From Delftia tsuruhatensis (GTDB lineage Bacteria; Pseudomonadota; Gammaproteobacteria; Burkholderiales; Burkholderiaceae_C), in the NCBI RefSeq assembly GCF_903815225.1, contig NZ_LR813084.1, positions 1,282,501-1,346,500 on the forward strand: 64,000 bases of DNA. Direction: 5' to 3'. A model generated the notes under the pieces. That model did no database searches. It saw only the letters and a list, made by a program, of their open reading frames with translations, and was not told where the DNA came from. The translations under genes were made by a program, and so were the position numbers. Of this stretch, positions 8,589 to 19,600 are shown piece after piece (the first letter of the stretch is position 1; every line of letters starts with the position of its first letter).

Positions 8589-11044
8589 CCCGGGCCTTCG
8601 GCGGTGCCGGACAGTGCCTGTGCGCCTGCCGCAGCCGGCGCCGCCACCGAGGTGGTCGCCGGTGGCGACAGGTACAGGCCGGCACTCTTGAGCGAGGCCA
8701 GGATGCTGAAAAGCACATCGCTGCGCACGCCGCCCGCGTTGCGCGGGTTGCCCACATAGCCGATGGCCAAGAAGGTCAGCGTGCCGTTGGCAATACCTTC
8801 GAGCTGCACCATGGGCTCGGGCGTGTCCAGAATGCCTTCGTGCGCGCGGAAAGCGTCGAGGATCAGCGTGCGCATGCGCTCGGCATCGGTGTCCAGCGGC
8901 GCGGGCAGGCGCAGCAGCACGCGGCCTGGCGCGCCGGCCAGCGTCATGTTGCGCACGGTCTTGGTGATGAATTCAGAGTTGGGCACGATGACGGTGGAGC
9001 GATCGCCCAGTTGGATCTCCGTGGCACGCACGTTGACGCGGCGCACGTCGCCCTCGGTATCGCCCAGCACCACCCAGTCTCCCACCTTGACCGGCCGCTC
9101 GGCCAGCAGGATCAGGCCCGAGATGAAGTTCTGCACGATGGCCTGCAGCCCGAAGCCGATGCCCACGGACAGCGCGCTGGCCACCCAGGCAATGCGCTCC
9201 ACGCTGATGCCCAGCCCCGCCAGCGCCACGGCCACCACGAAGATGCCCCCCACATAGCCCAGCAGCGTGGTGATGGAGCTGCGCATGCCGGGTTCCAGCG
9301 CGGTGTTGGGGAAATAGCGGTCCGTCAGCCAGCGCTTGATCACCCGGATCACGACCAGACCCGTGACCACCACGGCCAGCGCGGTCAGCAAGGCCTGGGG
9401 CGCGATGGTGAACTCGCCCACCTTGAGGCTATGGTTGATGCTGCTGCCACGGCGGAAGACCTCGTCGGGTCCCGTGCCCAGCGGTGCCAGCAGCGCGATC
9501 ACCATGTAGAACAGCAGGGCCACGCGCAGCAGGCCCGAGGCCAGCACGGCGGCCTGGTCCAGCAGCCGGGCCTCAATGCCCAAGCCCTGGTTCAGTCGCG
9601 CTCCGAAGCCGCCCTTGGACGACAACAGGGCTTCGCACAGGTCGTCACCGAGCTGGAACAGCAGGTAGGTGGTGGCAAAGACCACGCCGGTCCACACCAT
9701 CTGGCGCGCCAGCGTACCGGCCAGCGCGACGAAGCCGCTGGCCGCCAGCGTGATGGTGGCGATGCTGGCCAGCCCTGCGCAGGCCACGAGCAGGCCCACC
9801 CACAGGGGGCGAGGGGTGGGGAGTTCCTCGGAGTCGCAGGCGGGTTGGGGCGTGCGCAGGTGACGCAGTGCCAGCATCACGATGACCGGGATGAGCAGGG
9901 AAGAGGTCGCATGCACCGTGACTTCGGCGGCCAGGCTGGCGCCGATGATGCTGTTGACCTCGGTCACCAGGGCGCTGAGTGCGGCGACACCGGCGATCCA
10001 CCAGGGGTAGGGGCTGAGGCGGCGCGCCAGCTCGTCCGACACGCCGGGCAGGCGCCAGGAGCTGCGCCTGCGCGACAGCAGCGTCTGGCCCAGCGAGACG
10101 ACGAAGGCACCGAACAGCGCGCTTTGCACGCTGGCCCGGGCCAGTGCCTGCAGCGGTTCGCCGAAGCCGTCGCCGGCCTTGAGGACGCTCCAGGCCAGTT
10201 GTGCGGCCAGTCCGATCAGCAAGGTGTTGATCAGCACCGTGGCCGCAGCTCGCAGCGAGCGGCGCAGGCGACCGCTGGGCAGGCGTGCCGGCGCGGCGCG
10301 CACCAGCAGGCGTTCGGCCAGCCAGGGGCCCAGCAGGGCGATCAGCAGGGCGGCTGCCAGGCTGGCCAGGAACCCGCCACGGCGCTCGGACCCCATGGTG
10401 GAGGCCACGGCCTCGCGCAGCCCATGTCCCAGACCTCGCAGACGCACTCCGTCCAGCGGCGCGGCAGCGCGCAGATTGCGCCAGAAAGATCGGCCCAGGG
10501 GCGAGTCGGTGCGTGCCGTCAACGCAGCCTGGAACTGCTCACGGCGCTGGCGTATCAGCTCGTTGCCGCGCTGGTCCGCGTCCACCGATACTAGGCGGGC
10601 CAGCTTGAGTTCGGAATCCACGGCGCTGCGCTGCCGGGCCAGGCTGGCGCGCTGCTCGGCCACGTCGGGGGCATCGGCGGGGGCGCCTTTCTCGGGAGCG
10701 GGGCCCAGGCCTGCCAGGCGGGAATCGATGTCGGCCAGCTCCTGGCTGCGGCGGGCGGCAACCTGATCGGCCGCCGTGCCGATGGCGGCGGTCTCGTCCA
10801 GCAGCTTGCGGCCGTCATCGTCCTCCGCCAGCTTGCGGGGAATGGCATCGAGTTGCCTGCGCAACTCGTCCACGCCGGGCAGGGCGGGTTTGTCCTGGGC
10901 TGCGGGCGCATCGACTGCGGGTCGATCCTGGGCCTGGAGCGGGCTGGCGCATGGCAGCAGTGCCAGTGCCATGAGCATGGTCGCCAGCGCGTGGCGCATT
11001 GCCGGTGCGGCCCGGACGCGGGACCTGGTAGGAGGCGCAATCAT
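8585..11044 (-). CDS. Large MscS-type mechanosensitive channel (DUF3772-like N-terminus)
   Basis: The 819-residue protein begins with a signal-like segment (a hydrophobic stretch ending SPLQAQ). A periplasmic alpha-helical region follows (about 45-190, charged and coiled-coil-like), then around ten membrane segments (about 215-600). The MscS pore helix and beta domain lie at about 620-790 (SVGIGFGLQAIVQNFISG, then LAERPVKVGDWV and the later VPNSEF). This matches the long MscK-like proteobacterial channels that open on osmotic downshock. An in-frame ATG at 10999 would give a shorter signal peptide and may be the true start. The last bases overlap the convergent amidohydrolase gene. Confidence 0.9.
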   Translation of the reverse strand: MIAPPTRSRVRAAPAMRHALATMLMALALLPCASPLQAQDRPAVDAPAAQDKPALPGVDELRRQLDAIPRKLAEDDDGRKLLDETAAIGTAADQVAARRSQELADIDSRLAGLGPAPEKGAPADAPDVAEQRASLARQRSAVDSELKLARLVSVDADQRGNELIRQRREQFQAALTARTDSPLGRSFWRNLRAAAPLDGVRLRGLGHGLREAVASTMGSERRGGFLASLAAALLIALLGPWLAERLLVRAAPARLPSGRLRRSLRAAATVLINTLLIGLAAQLAWSVLKAGDGFGEPLQALARASVQSALFGAFVVSLGQTLLSRRRSSWRLPGVSDELARRLSPYPWWIAGVAALSALVTEVNSIIGASLAAEVTVHATSSLLIPVIVMLALRHLRTPQPACDSEELPTPRPLWVGLLVACAGLASIATITLAASGFVALAGTLARQMVWTGVVFATTYLLFQLGDDLCEALLSSKGGFGARLNQGLGIEARLLDQAAVLASGLLRVALLFYMVIALLAPLGTGPDEVFRRGSSINHSLKVGEFTIAPQALLTALAVVVTGLVVIRVIKRWLTDRYFPNTALEPGMRSSITTLLGYVGGIFVVAVALAGLGISVERIAWVASALSVGIGFGLQAIVQNFISGLILLAERPVKVGDWVVLGDTEGDVRRVNVRATEIQLGDRSTVIVPNSEFITKTVRNMTLAGAPGRVLLRLPAPLDTDAERMRTLILDAFRAHEGILDTPEPMVQLEGIANGTLTFLAIGYVGNPRNAGGVRSDVLFSILASLKSAGLYLSPPATTSVAAPAAAGAQALSGTAEGPG

Positions 11045-11116
11045 GGGGGCCGATTGTGCGCGGTGCCGCGCGCACAGGTGTTTCCAATGGTCCTGCCCGG
11101 CCTGCCAGCAGCCGCC

Positions 11117-11881
11117 TCAGCGTGAGGCCGGACTGAAGAGATCCACGCGGTCGGTGATGATGCCGTCCGTGCCCAGGTCGATCAGGCGCTGGGCGGCCCA
11201 TTCATCGTTGACCGTGTAGCTGCTGCAGCGCAGGCCCGCGCCATGGACCTTGGAGACCAGGGCTGCGTCCCACAATGCATGGTTGAGCACCATGGCCGAA
11301 CAGCCCAGGTCCAGCGCCGTGCGCAGGTCGGTATCGCCCGTGGCGTCGGCCAGCCTGTCCACCAGCAGCCCACGCGGAATGTGCGGCGCCGTGTCGCGCG
11401 CCCCCTCGAGGGATTCGGTCTTGAAGGAGGTGAACAGCGGCTGAACCCGATCCCTGGGCCAGATGCGGTTCATCAGCTCGCCCGTGGCGCGGCCCGTGGC
11501 TTCTTCCTGGCCTGGCGTGGGCTTGATCTCCACGTTCAGGAAGAAATGGTTGGCCAGGCACCAGCGTGCCAGCGCCTCCAGCGTGGGCAGGGCCTCTCCC
11601 GCATAGGCGCGCGAATGCCAGCTGCCTGCGTCGAGCTGGGCGATCTCGCCCATGGTGAGATCGCCGCCCGTGCCGTGGCCGTTGGTGGTTCGTTCCAGCG
11701 TGGCATCGTGCATCAGGAACAGCACGCCGTCGCTGGACAGCTTGGCATCGCACTCGAACATGCGCCAGCCGTGGGCGGCGCCCAGGCGGAAGGCGCCCAT
11801 GGTGTTCTCGGGTGCCAGCTTGCCGGCGCCGCGGTGGGCCACCCACAGGGGGTAGGGCCAGGGTTTCAGGTTCTCGGTCAT
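11117..11881 (-). CDS. ugpQ: Glycerophosphodiester phosphodiesterase
   Basis: The 254-residue protein is a cytoplasmic-type GDPD enzyme (no signal peptide) with the GDPD catalytic signature: His16-Arg17 (VAHRGAG), PENT at 24-27, a downstream ECD and the second histidine in LFLMHDATLERTTNG. It hydrolyses glycerophosphodiesters to glycerol-3-phosphate and an alcohol. It is the last gene of the ugpBAECQ series, placed 89 bases after ugpC, and a terminator-like hairpin lies in that gap. Its product is therefore probably made at a lower level than the transporter unless readthrough occurs. Confidence 0.94.
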   Translation of the reverse strand: MTENLKPWPYPLWVAHRGAGKLAPENTMGAFRLGAAHGWRMFECDAKLSSDGVLFLMHDATLERTTNGHGTGGDLTMGEIAQLDAGSWHSRAYAGEALPTLEALARWCLANHFFLNVEIKPTPGQEEATGRATGELMNRIWPRDRVQPLFTSFKTESLEGARDTAPHIPRGLLVDRLADATGDTDLRTALDLGCSAMVLNHALWDAALVSKVHGAGLRCSSYTVNDEWAAQRLIDLGTDGIITDRVDLFSPASR

Positions 11882-11913
11882 GGCGAGTCCGTCGGGAAGG
11901 AAGGCTTGGAAGG

Positions 11914-11963
11914 AAAAAGAGAGCCTCTGGGGCTCTCTTGGATGAAGGCCGGGGCCGGCCTTC
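11914..11963 (-). terminator. Double hairpin between ugpC and ugpQ
   Basis: Just after the ugpC stop, the first hairpin is GAAGGCC/GGCCTTC (11944-11950 with 11957-11963). The second is a perfect 9-bp AAGAGAGCC/GGCTCTCTT (11917-11925 with 11931-11939) and is followed on the minus strand by further T residues (reading CTCTCTTTTTCC). This has the form of an intrinsic terminator inside the operon, so partial termination before ugpQ is likely. Confidence 0.7.
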
Positions 11964-11970
11964 GGCAGGA

Positions 11971-12981
<1,011 letters not shown>

Positions 12982-13067
12982 ACGAAGATTCTGGTTGAGT
13001 CGCAGGGCGAAGGGCGCTGGCGCTTGCTCTGCGGGGTTCTATACGGTGGGTGGGGGCGGAAGGGGGC

Positions 13068-13916
13068 TTACTTTTCGGTATCCACCAGGCCCTTGACGAA
13101 CCAGCGCTGCATCAGGATCACCACGGCAGCGGGCGGCAGCATGGCCAGCAGGGCCGTCGCCATCACCACGTTCCAGTCGTTGCCGGTATCGCCGCTGGCC
13201 ACCATGCGCTTGATGCCGATGACCACGGGGTACATGTCTTCCGAGGTGGTCACGAGCAGCGGCCACAGGTACTGGTTCCAGCCGTAGATGAACTGGATCA
13301 CGAACAGCGCCGCGATCGAGGTCTTGGACAGCGGAACCAGCACATCCTTGAAGAAGCGCATGGGGCCGGCGCCGTCGATGCGGGCGGCCTCCACCAGTTC
13401 GTCGGGCACCGTCAGGAAGAACTGGCGGAACAGGAAGGTGGCCGTGGCCGAGGCGATCAGCGGAACCGTCAGGCCCGCGTAGCTGTTGAGCATGCCCAGC
13501 GTGGAGACGACTTCGTAGGTGGGGCCGATGCGCACTTCCACGGGCAGCATCAGCGTCACGAAGATCAGCCAGAAGCAGATCTTCTTGAAGGGGAAGCGGA
13601 AGTACACCAGTGCGAAGGCCGACAGCAGCGAGATCGCGATCTTCCCCACGGTGATCACCATGGCCGAGACGAAGCTGATCCACATCATGCGCGCCACGGG
13701 AGCGCTGGAGCCGGGGCCCGAGCCGCCGAACAGGGCGGCCTTGTAGGTTTCCCAGAAGTTGCCGCCGGGCACCAGGGGCATGGGCACCTGGATGATGTCC
13801 TGCGGCGTGTGCGTGGAGGCCACGAAGGCCAGGTACAGCGGAAAGCCGACGATGATCACGCCGAGCACCATGATCAGGTGCGAGAAAAAGGTCAGGAGGG
13901 GGCTGCGTTCAACCAT
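13068..13916 (-). CDS. ugpE: sn-Glycerol-3-phosphate ABC transporter, permease subunit
   Basis: The 282-residue inner-membrane protein has six predicted helices, the first at about 10-32. It carries the permease EAA loop [20 protein letters not shown] (about 190-210), which contacts the ATPase. It pairs with UgpA, whose stop is only two bases upstream of this start, so the two are coupled. Length and motif match the MalG/UgpE branch. Confidence 0.94.
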   Translation of the reverse strand: MVERSPLLTFFSHLIMVLGVIIVGFPLYLAFVASTHTPQDIIQVPMPLVPGGNFWETYKAALFGGSGPGSSAPVARMMWISFVSAMVITVGKIAISLLSAFALVYFRFPFKKICFWLIFVTLMLPVEVRIGPTYEVVSTLGMLNSYAGLTVPLIASATATFLFRQFFLTVPDELVEAARIDGAGPMRFFKDVLVPLSKTSIAALFVIQFIYGWNQYLWPLLVTTSEDMYPVVIGIKRMVASGDTGNDWNVVMATALLAMLPPAAVVILMQRWFVKGLVDTEK

Positions 13917-13918
13917 GA

Positions 13919-14800
13919 TCAGTATTGGACTTTCTTCTCGACATAGCGGAACTGAACCACGGTGAGCGCGACCACGATCACCATCAGCACCACCGACTGC
14001 GCGGCAGAGCCGCTCATGTCCATGGCCTTGAAGCCGTCGTGATAGACCTTGTAGACCAGGATGGAGGTGTCCTGGCCCGGACCGCCCTGGGTCGTGGCGT
14101 CCACGATGCCGAAGGTGTCGAAGAAGGCGTAGACCACGTTCATCACCAGCAGGAAGAAGGTGGTGGGCGACAGCAGCGGGAACTGGATGTCCCGGAACCG
14201 GCGCATGGGGCCCGCGCCGTCGATGGCGGCAGCCTCGATCAGCGACTTGGGAATGGACTGCAGGCCCGCGAGGAAGAACAGGAAGTTGTAGGAGATCTGC
14301 TTCCAGATCGCGGCGATGACGATCAGCGTCATCGCGTTGTTGGAGTTCAGCAGGTGGTTCCAGTCATAGCCGCTCATGCGCAGCGCATAGGCCACGACGC
14401 CGATGGAGGGCGAGAACATGAACACCCACAGCACGCCAGCCACGGCAGGGGCGACGGCATAGGGCAGCAGCAGGGCGGTCTTGTAGGCGAGCGCGCCCTT
14501 GATCACGCGGTCCGCGAAGATGGCCAGCATCAGCGACAGCGCGATGCCGAACACCGCCACCAGCAGCGAGAAGATGGCCGTGGTCTTGAACGAGGCCAGA
14601 TAGGCCGGATCCTCGAACAGGTGCTGGAAGTTGGCCAGGCCCACCCATTCGGTGGAAAAGCCGAAGGTATCCTGCGCCTGGAAGGACTGCACGATGGCCT
14701 GACCGGCTGGCCAGAAGAAGAAGACCAGCACGATGACCATCTGGGGGGCTATCAGCACCCACGGCAGCCAGGCGGATCGGAAAAGAACGCGTTTTTCCAT
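13919..14800 (-). CDS. ugpA: sn-Glycerol-3-phosphate ABC transporter, permease subunit
   Basis: The 293-residue permease of the MalF/UgpA branch starts with [14 protein letters not shown]. It has six or so hydrophobic helices and the EAA loop [20 protein letters not shown] (about 205-225). The ATG at 14800 gives the standard N-terminus; the frame is open 33 bases further upstream, but that extension lacks family character. It lies 124 bases after ugpB, across a long hairpin. Confidence 0.94.
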   Translation of the reverse strand: MEKRVLFRSAWLPWVLIAPQMVIVLVFFFWPAGQAIVQSFQAQDTFGFSTEWVGLANFQHLFEDPAYLASFKTTAIFSLLVAVFGIALSLMLAIFADRVIKGALAYKTALLLPYAVAPAVAGVLWVFMFSPSIGVVAYALRMSGYDWNHLLNSNNAMTLIVIAAIWKQISYNFLFFLAGLQSIPKSLIEAAAIDGAGPMRRFRDIQFPLLSPTTFFLLVMNVVYAFFDTFGIVDATTQGGPGQDTSILVYKVYHDGFKAMDMSGSAAQSVVLMVIVVALTVVQFRYVEKKVQY

Positions 14801-14827
14801 GACGGAGCTCGGGTAGAACAAAACAGC

Positions 14828-14864
14828 CCGCAACCTGGATGGCCCTGGGGCCGCCGGTTGCGGG
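14828..14864 (-). terminator. Attenuator-like hairpin between ugpB and ugpA
   Basis: CCCGCAACC (14828-14836) pairs with GGTTGCGGG (14856-14864), and an inner GGCC/GGCC pair lies in the loop. On the minus strand the stem is followed by CTGTTTTGTTCT. A hairpin with a weak T-tract directly after a receptor gene is a common way to protect the receptor mRNA and lower expression of the permease genes. Confidence 0.65.
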
Positions 14865-14924
14865 CCTGTGATGCACGGTGCGGACTGCTTGCGCAGCGCC
14901 CGCGCCGCGGATCACATGGGGGGA

Positions 14925-16229
14925 TTACTTGTTGGCCCGGGCAAAGCGACCCAGTTGCTCGTTGCCGCGGGTGACCGCGGTGTCCAGCGCCTGCTGGGGC
15001 GTCTTCTTGCCGGTCCAGATCTGTTCGGTTTCCTCATCAATGATGGTGCGGATCTGAACGAAGTTGCCCAGGCGGATGCCGCGCGACTTGTCGGTGGTCT
15101 TGCGGATCATCTGCGTCACGGCTGTGTCGGTGCCGGGGTGCTTTTCATAGAAGCCCGAAGCTTCGGTCAGCTTGTAGGCGGCCGTGGTCACCGGCAGATA
15201 GCCGGTGCGCTGGTGGCTGGCGGCCTGGATCTTGGAGTTGTTCAGGAAATTGAAGAAATCGGCCACGCCCTTGTAGTTCTCCGCGCTCTTGCCGGCCATC
15301 ACCCACAGCGAGGCACCGCCGATGGCCGTGTTCTGGGGCGCTCCCTTGACATCGGCGTAGTAGGGCAGCTGCGACTGGCCGAAGGCGAACTTGCCTTCCT
15401 TGACCACGCGGGCATACAGGCCCGAGGAGCCCGTGATCATCGCGCATTCGCCGGAAGCGAAGGCGGCGTCCGGCACGTTGCCGCGGCCCTTGTACACGAA
15501 GCTGCCATCCTTGGCGGCCTTGGCCAGGTTCTCGAAGTGCTTGACGTGCAGCGGCGAGTTGAATACCAGCTTGGCATCGGTGCCGTCAAAGCCGTTGTTC
15601 TTGGTCGCGTACAGCGTGTTGTGCCACAGCGAGAAGCTCTCCAGCTGGGTCCAGCTCATCCAGCTGGTGGTCAGCGCGCAGCGATGGCCCGAAGCCTTGA
15701 GCTTTTCGGCGGCTGCGAACACTTCGGGCCAGGTCTTGGGCGGCTTGTTCTCGTCCAGGCCGGCCTTCTTGAAGGCGTCCTTGTTGTAGTAGAAGATGGT
15801 CGTGGAGCTGTTCAGCGGATAGCTCATCATCTGGCCGTTGGGGGCCGTGTAGTAGCCGGCCACGGCCGAGATGTACTCGCCCTGGTCGAACTTGAAGCCG
15901 CCATCGTTCATGATCTTGGTGACCGGCACCACGGCGCCCTTGGACGCCATCATGGTGGCCGTGCCCACTTCGAAGACCTGCAGGATGTCGGGCGCGTTTC
16001 CGGCGCGGAACGCGGCGATCGCTGCCGTCATGGACTCGTCATACTGGCCCTTGTAGGTGGGCACGATCTTGTACTTGGTCTGGCTGGCGTTGTATTCCTT
16101 GGCGAGGTCGTTCACCCAGTCGCCCAGGGCTGCGCTCATCGAGTGCCACCACTGGATTTCGGTTTGGGCTTGCGCCGAGATGGCGGTGGCTGCGATGGCG
16201 GCGGCCATGGCCAGTTGCTTCAGTTGCAT
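14925..16229 (-). CDS. ugpB: sn-Glycerol-3-phosphate ABC transporter, periplasmic binding protein
   Basis: The 434-residue protein has a Sec signal peptide (MQLKQLAMAAAIAATAISAQA, cleavage near residue 21). The mature N-terminus TEIQWWHSMSAALGDWVNDL is characteristic of UgpB. It is an extracytoplasmic solute-binding family 1 protein and captures glycerol-3-phosphate or glycerophosphodiesters in the periplasm. It is first in the operon ugpB-A-E-C-Q. Several TGTCA/TGACA half-sites upstream suggest phosphate-linked control, but no perfect Pho box is seen. The start is well placed relative to the signal peptide. Confidence 0.95.
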   Translation of the reverse strand: MQLKQLAMAAAIAATAISAQAQTEIQWWHSMSAALGDWVNDLAKEYNASQTKYKIVPTYKGQYDESMTAAIAAFRAGNAPDILQVFEVGTATMMASKGAVVPVTKIMNDGGFKFDQGEYISAVAGYYTAPNGQMMSYPLNSSTTIFYYNKDAFKKAGLDENKPPKTWPEVFAAAEKLKASGHRCALTTSWMSWTQLESFSLWHNTLYATKNNGFDGTDAKLVFNSPLHVKHFENLAKAAKDGSFVYKGRGNVPDAAFASGECAMITGSSGLYARVVKEGKFAFGQSQLPYYADVKGAPQNTAIGGASLWVMAGKSAENYKGVADFFNFLNNSKIQAASHQRTGYLPVTTAAYKLTEASGFYEKHPGTDTAVTQMIRKTTDKSRGIRLGNFVQIRTIIDEETEQIWTGKKTPQQALDTAVTRGNEQLGRFARANK

Positions 16230-16648
16230 GAGGACTCCTCTGGTTCGGTGACGGTTTCAGACCGCTGCCACGGTACGGCAAGGGCATGACATGTCTGTGT
16301 CATTGTTTTCGCTTGCTTCGCACCGCACTACAGGCCAAACCCGGGTGAGCCCTGGTCCCGTATGTCAGTCGTGTGACAAAAGATGACACGCGAAGCGGCG
16401 CCATTTTAGGTCAATACCATTTCGTTTCCAAAGCGCGGGTTGTTCGTATTGGCTCGTTTGGGCTCTTTCTGTATAAGGGCTTGCAGCCTCGTCTGGCCTG
16501 TGTCAGGGGGATGGAGATGGCAGGCGTCGCGCCTTGCGAGGGCTGGCCCGCAGAGGCCCGCGGGAAGCGCGTCCTTGGGGGGCTCGCTTAAAATTGCGGT
16601 CCCACTTGGCATAGCGGCGCCCCACGAGCGCCAGACACGGTCTACCCC
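16230..16648. promoter_or_regulatory. 419-base divergent intergenic region with TGTCA half-sites
   Basis: No credible gene is seen here. Toward ugpB there are five TGTCA/TGACA pentamers: TGACA at 16287, 16374 and 16384, and TGTCA at 16298 and 16363. The pair at 16374 and 16384 is a direct repeat with a 10-base period, one short of the 11-base period of the E. coli Pho box, so PhoB control is possible but unproven. Toward the FAD oxidoreductase, a -10-like TAAAAT lies at 16589-16594, which would give a leader of about 48 bases. Confidence 0.45.
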
Positions 16649-19600
16649 ATGAATGTACCGATTGCGTTGGCGGCCCTGCAGGCACAGGCAGCCGAGCCCG
16701 CCCGTCTGCGAGAGATTCCCTACAACTACACCTCGTTTTCCGATCGCGAGATCGTGATCCGCCTGCTGGGCACTTCCATGTGGGACGTGCTCAACCAGCT
16801 GCGCCAGGAGCGGCGCACGGGCCGTTCCGCCCGCATGCTCTACGAGGTGCTGGGGGACATCTGGGTGGTCCAGCGCAATCCCTACCTGCAGGACGACCTG
16901 CTGCACAGCCCCGACCGGCGCAAGGCCCTGGTCGAGGCGCTGGAGCACCGCCTGGGCGAAATCGACAAGCGCCGCGCTCCGCAGCAGGATCCCGTGCGCG
17001 ATGGCCTGGTCGGCCAGCTGGTCGATGCGGCGCGCCGCGCCGTCCATGAATTCAATGCCACCTTCGTCGAGGCCGAGCAGCTGCGCCGCCGCGTGCAAAA
17101 GAGCCTGGGCCGCCTGACGGCCAAGGACAACATCAAGTTCGACGGCCTGTCGCGCGTGGCCCATGTGACGGACGCCACCGACTGGCGCGTCGAATACCCC
17201 TTCGTCGTGCTCACGCCCGACACCGAGGCCGAAATGGCGGGCCTGGTCAAGGCCTGCATCGAGCTGGAGCTGACCATCATCCCGCGGGGCGGCGGCACGG
17301 GCTACACCGGTGGCGCGATTCCGCTGACCTGGCGAAGCGTGGTCATCAACACCGAGAAGCTCGAGGCCATGACCGAGGTCGAGATGCGCCGTATCCCCGG
17401 CGTGGACCACGAGGTGCCCACCATCTTCACCGAGGCCGGCGTGGTCACGCAGCGCGTGGCCGACGCGGCCGAGCGCGCGGGCTTCGTCTTCGCCGTGGAC
17501 CCGACCTCGGCCGAGGCCTCGTGCATCGGCGGCAACGTCGCCATGAACGCCGGTGGCAAGAAGGCCGTGCTCTGGGGCACGGCGCTGGACAACCTGGTGT
17601 CCTGGCGCATGGTCACGCCCGAGGCGCAGTGGCTGGAGGTCACCCGCGTGGGCCACAACCTCGGCAAGATCCATGACGCCGAGATGGCCAGCTTCGAGCT
17701 GCAGTACTTCGAGGCCGATGGCAGGACGCCCATCCGCAGCGAGCGCCTGGACATTCCGGGCCAGAAGTTCCGCAAGGAGGGCCTGGGCAAGGACGTGACC
17801 GACAAGTTCCTGTCGGGCCTGCCGGGCATCCAGAAGGAAGGCTGCGACGGCCTGATCACCAGCGCGCGCTGGGTGGTCCACCGCATGCCCGAGCACACGC
17901 GCACGGTGTGCATGGAGTTCTTCGGCAACGCCAAGGACGCCGTGCCCAGCATCGTCGAGATCAAGGACTTCATGTTCGCCGAGCAAAAGCGCTCGGGCGT
18001 GCTGCTGGCGGGTCTCGAGCACCTGGACGACCGCTACCTCAAGGCCGTGGGCTACGCCACCAAGAGCAAGAAGGGCAACGGCCACCTGCCCAAGATGGTG
18101 CTGCTGGGCGATATCGCCGGCGACGACGCCGACGAGGTCGCGCGCGTGGCCGCCGAGGTGGTGCGCATCGCCAACTCGCGCAATGGCGAGGGCTTCACGG
18201 CCGTCAGCGCCGAGGCCCGCAAGAAGTTCTGGCTGGACCGCAAGCGCACCGCCGCCATCTCGCGCCATACCAACGCCTTCAAGATCAACGAGGACGTGGT
18301 GATCCCGCTGCCGCGCATGTGGGAGTACACGGACGGCATCGAGCGCATCAACATCGAGCTGTCGCTGCGCAACAAGCTCAAGCTGTGCGATGCGCTGACG
18401 GACTTCTTCCAGCATGGCGACCTGCCGCTGGGCAAGCAGGATGACGCGGGGGACATTCCCTCGGCCGAGCTGCTGGAGGACCGCGTGCAGCAGGCCCTGG
18501 TCCTGGTGGCCGAAGTGCGCGCGCTGTGGCAGGGCTGGCTGGACGACGTCGAGAACCTGTTCCCGCAACTGCAGGACCATACGCTGCGCGCCAGCTGGAG
18601 GACACAGTTGAAGGCGCCCATGGCGCAGATCTTCGCGGGCGCGGCCTTCCAGCCGCTGCAGGCGGCCATCAACGCCATCCACCAGCGCGTGCTCAAGGGG
18701 CGCGTGTGGGTGGCCCTGCACATGCATGCGGGCGATGGCAACGTGCACACCAACATCCCCGTCAACAGCGACGACTACGAGATGCTGCAGACGGCCCACG
18801 AGGCGGTGGCGCGCATCATGGTGCTGGCGCGCAGCCTGGACGGCGTGATCTCGGGCGAGCACGGCATCGGCATCACCAAGCTGGAGTTCCTCAGCGACGA
18901 GGAACTGGCGCCGTTCGCCGCCTACAAGCAGCGCGTGGACCCCGAGGGCCGCTTCAACAAGGGCAAGCTGATCCGCAACGAGAAGCTGCAGGCCGTGGTG
19001 GGGCAGACGCACGATGGCCGCTCGCCGCGCGAATCGCTGATGTTCGCCGACCTGACCAACGCCTACACGCCCAGCTTCGGCCTGATGGGGCACGAGTCGC
19101 TGATCATGCAGCAAAGCGACATCGGCGCCATCGCCGACTCGGTCAAGGACTGCCTGCGCTGCGGCAAGTGCAAGCCCGTGTGCGCCACCCACGTGCCGCG
19201 CGCCAACCTGCTGTACAGCCCGCGCAACAAGATCCTGGCGACCTCGCTGCTGGTCGAGGCCTTCCTCTACGAGGAGCAGACACGCCGCGGCGTGTCGCTG
19301 CGCCACTGGCAGGAGTTCGAGGACGTGTCCGACCACTGCACGGTCTGCCACAAGTGCTTCAACCCCTGCCCGGTGAAGATCGATTTCGGCGACGTCACCA
19401 TGAACATGCGCAACCTGCTGCGCAAGATGGACAAGAAGAGCTTCCGGCCCGGCAACAAGCTGGCCATGGCCATGCTCAACGCCACCAATCCGGACACCAT
19501 CAAGTTCATGCGCTCGGCCATGGTCGGCGTGGGCTTCAAGGCCCAGCGCCTGGCCTCCGACGTGCTGCAGGGGCTGGCGAAGAAGCAGACCCGGCATCCG

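Noticed and set aside
16374-16388. A canonical Pho box upstream of ugpB
   Set aside because: The two TGACA half-sites are spaced 10 bases instead of 11 and the flanks do not match the consensus, so I describe only half-sites.
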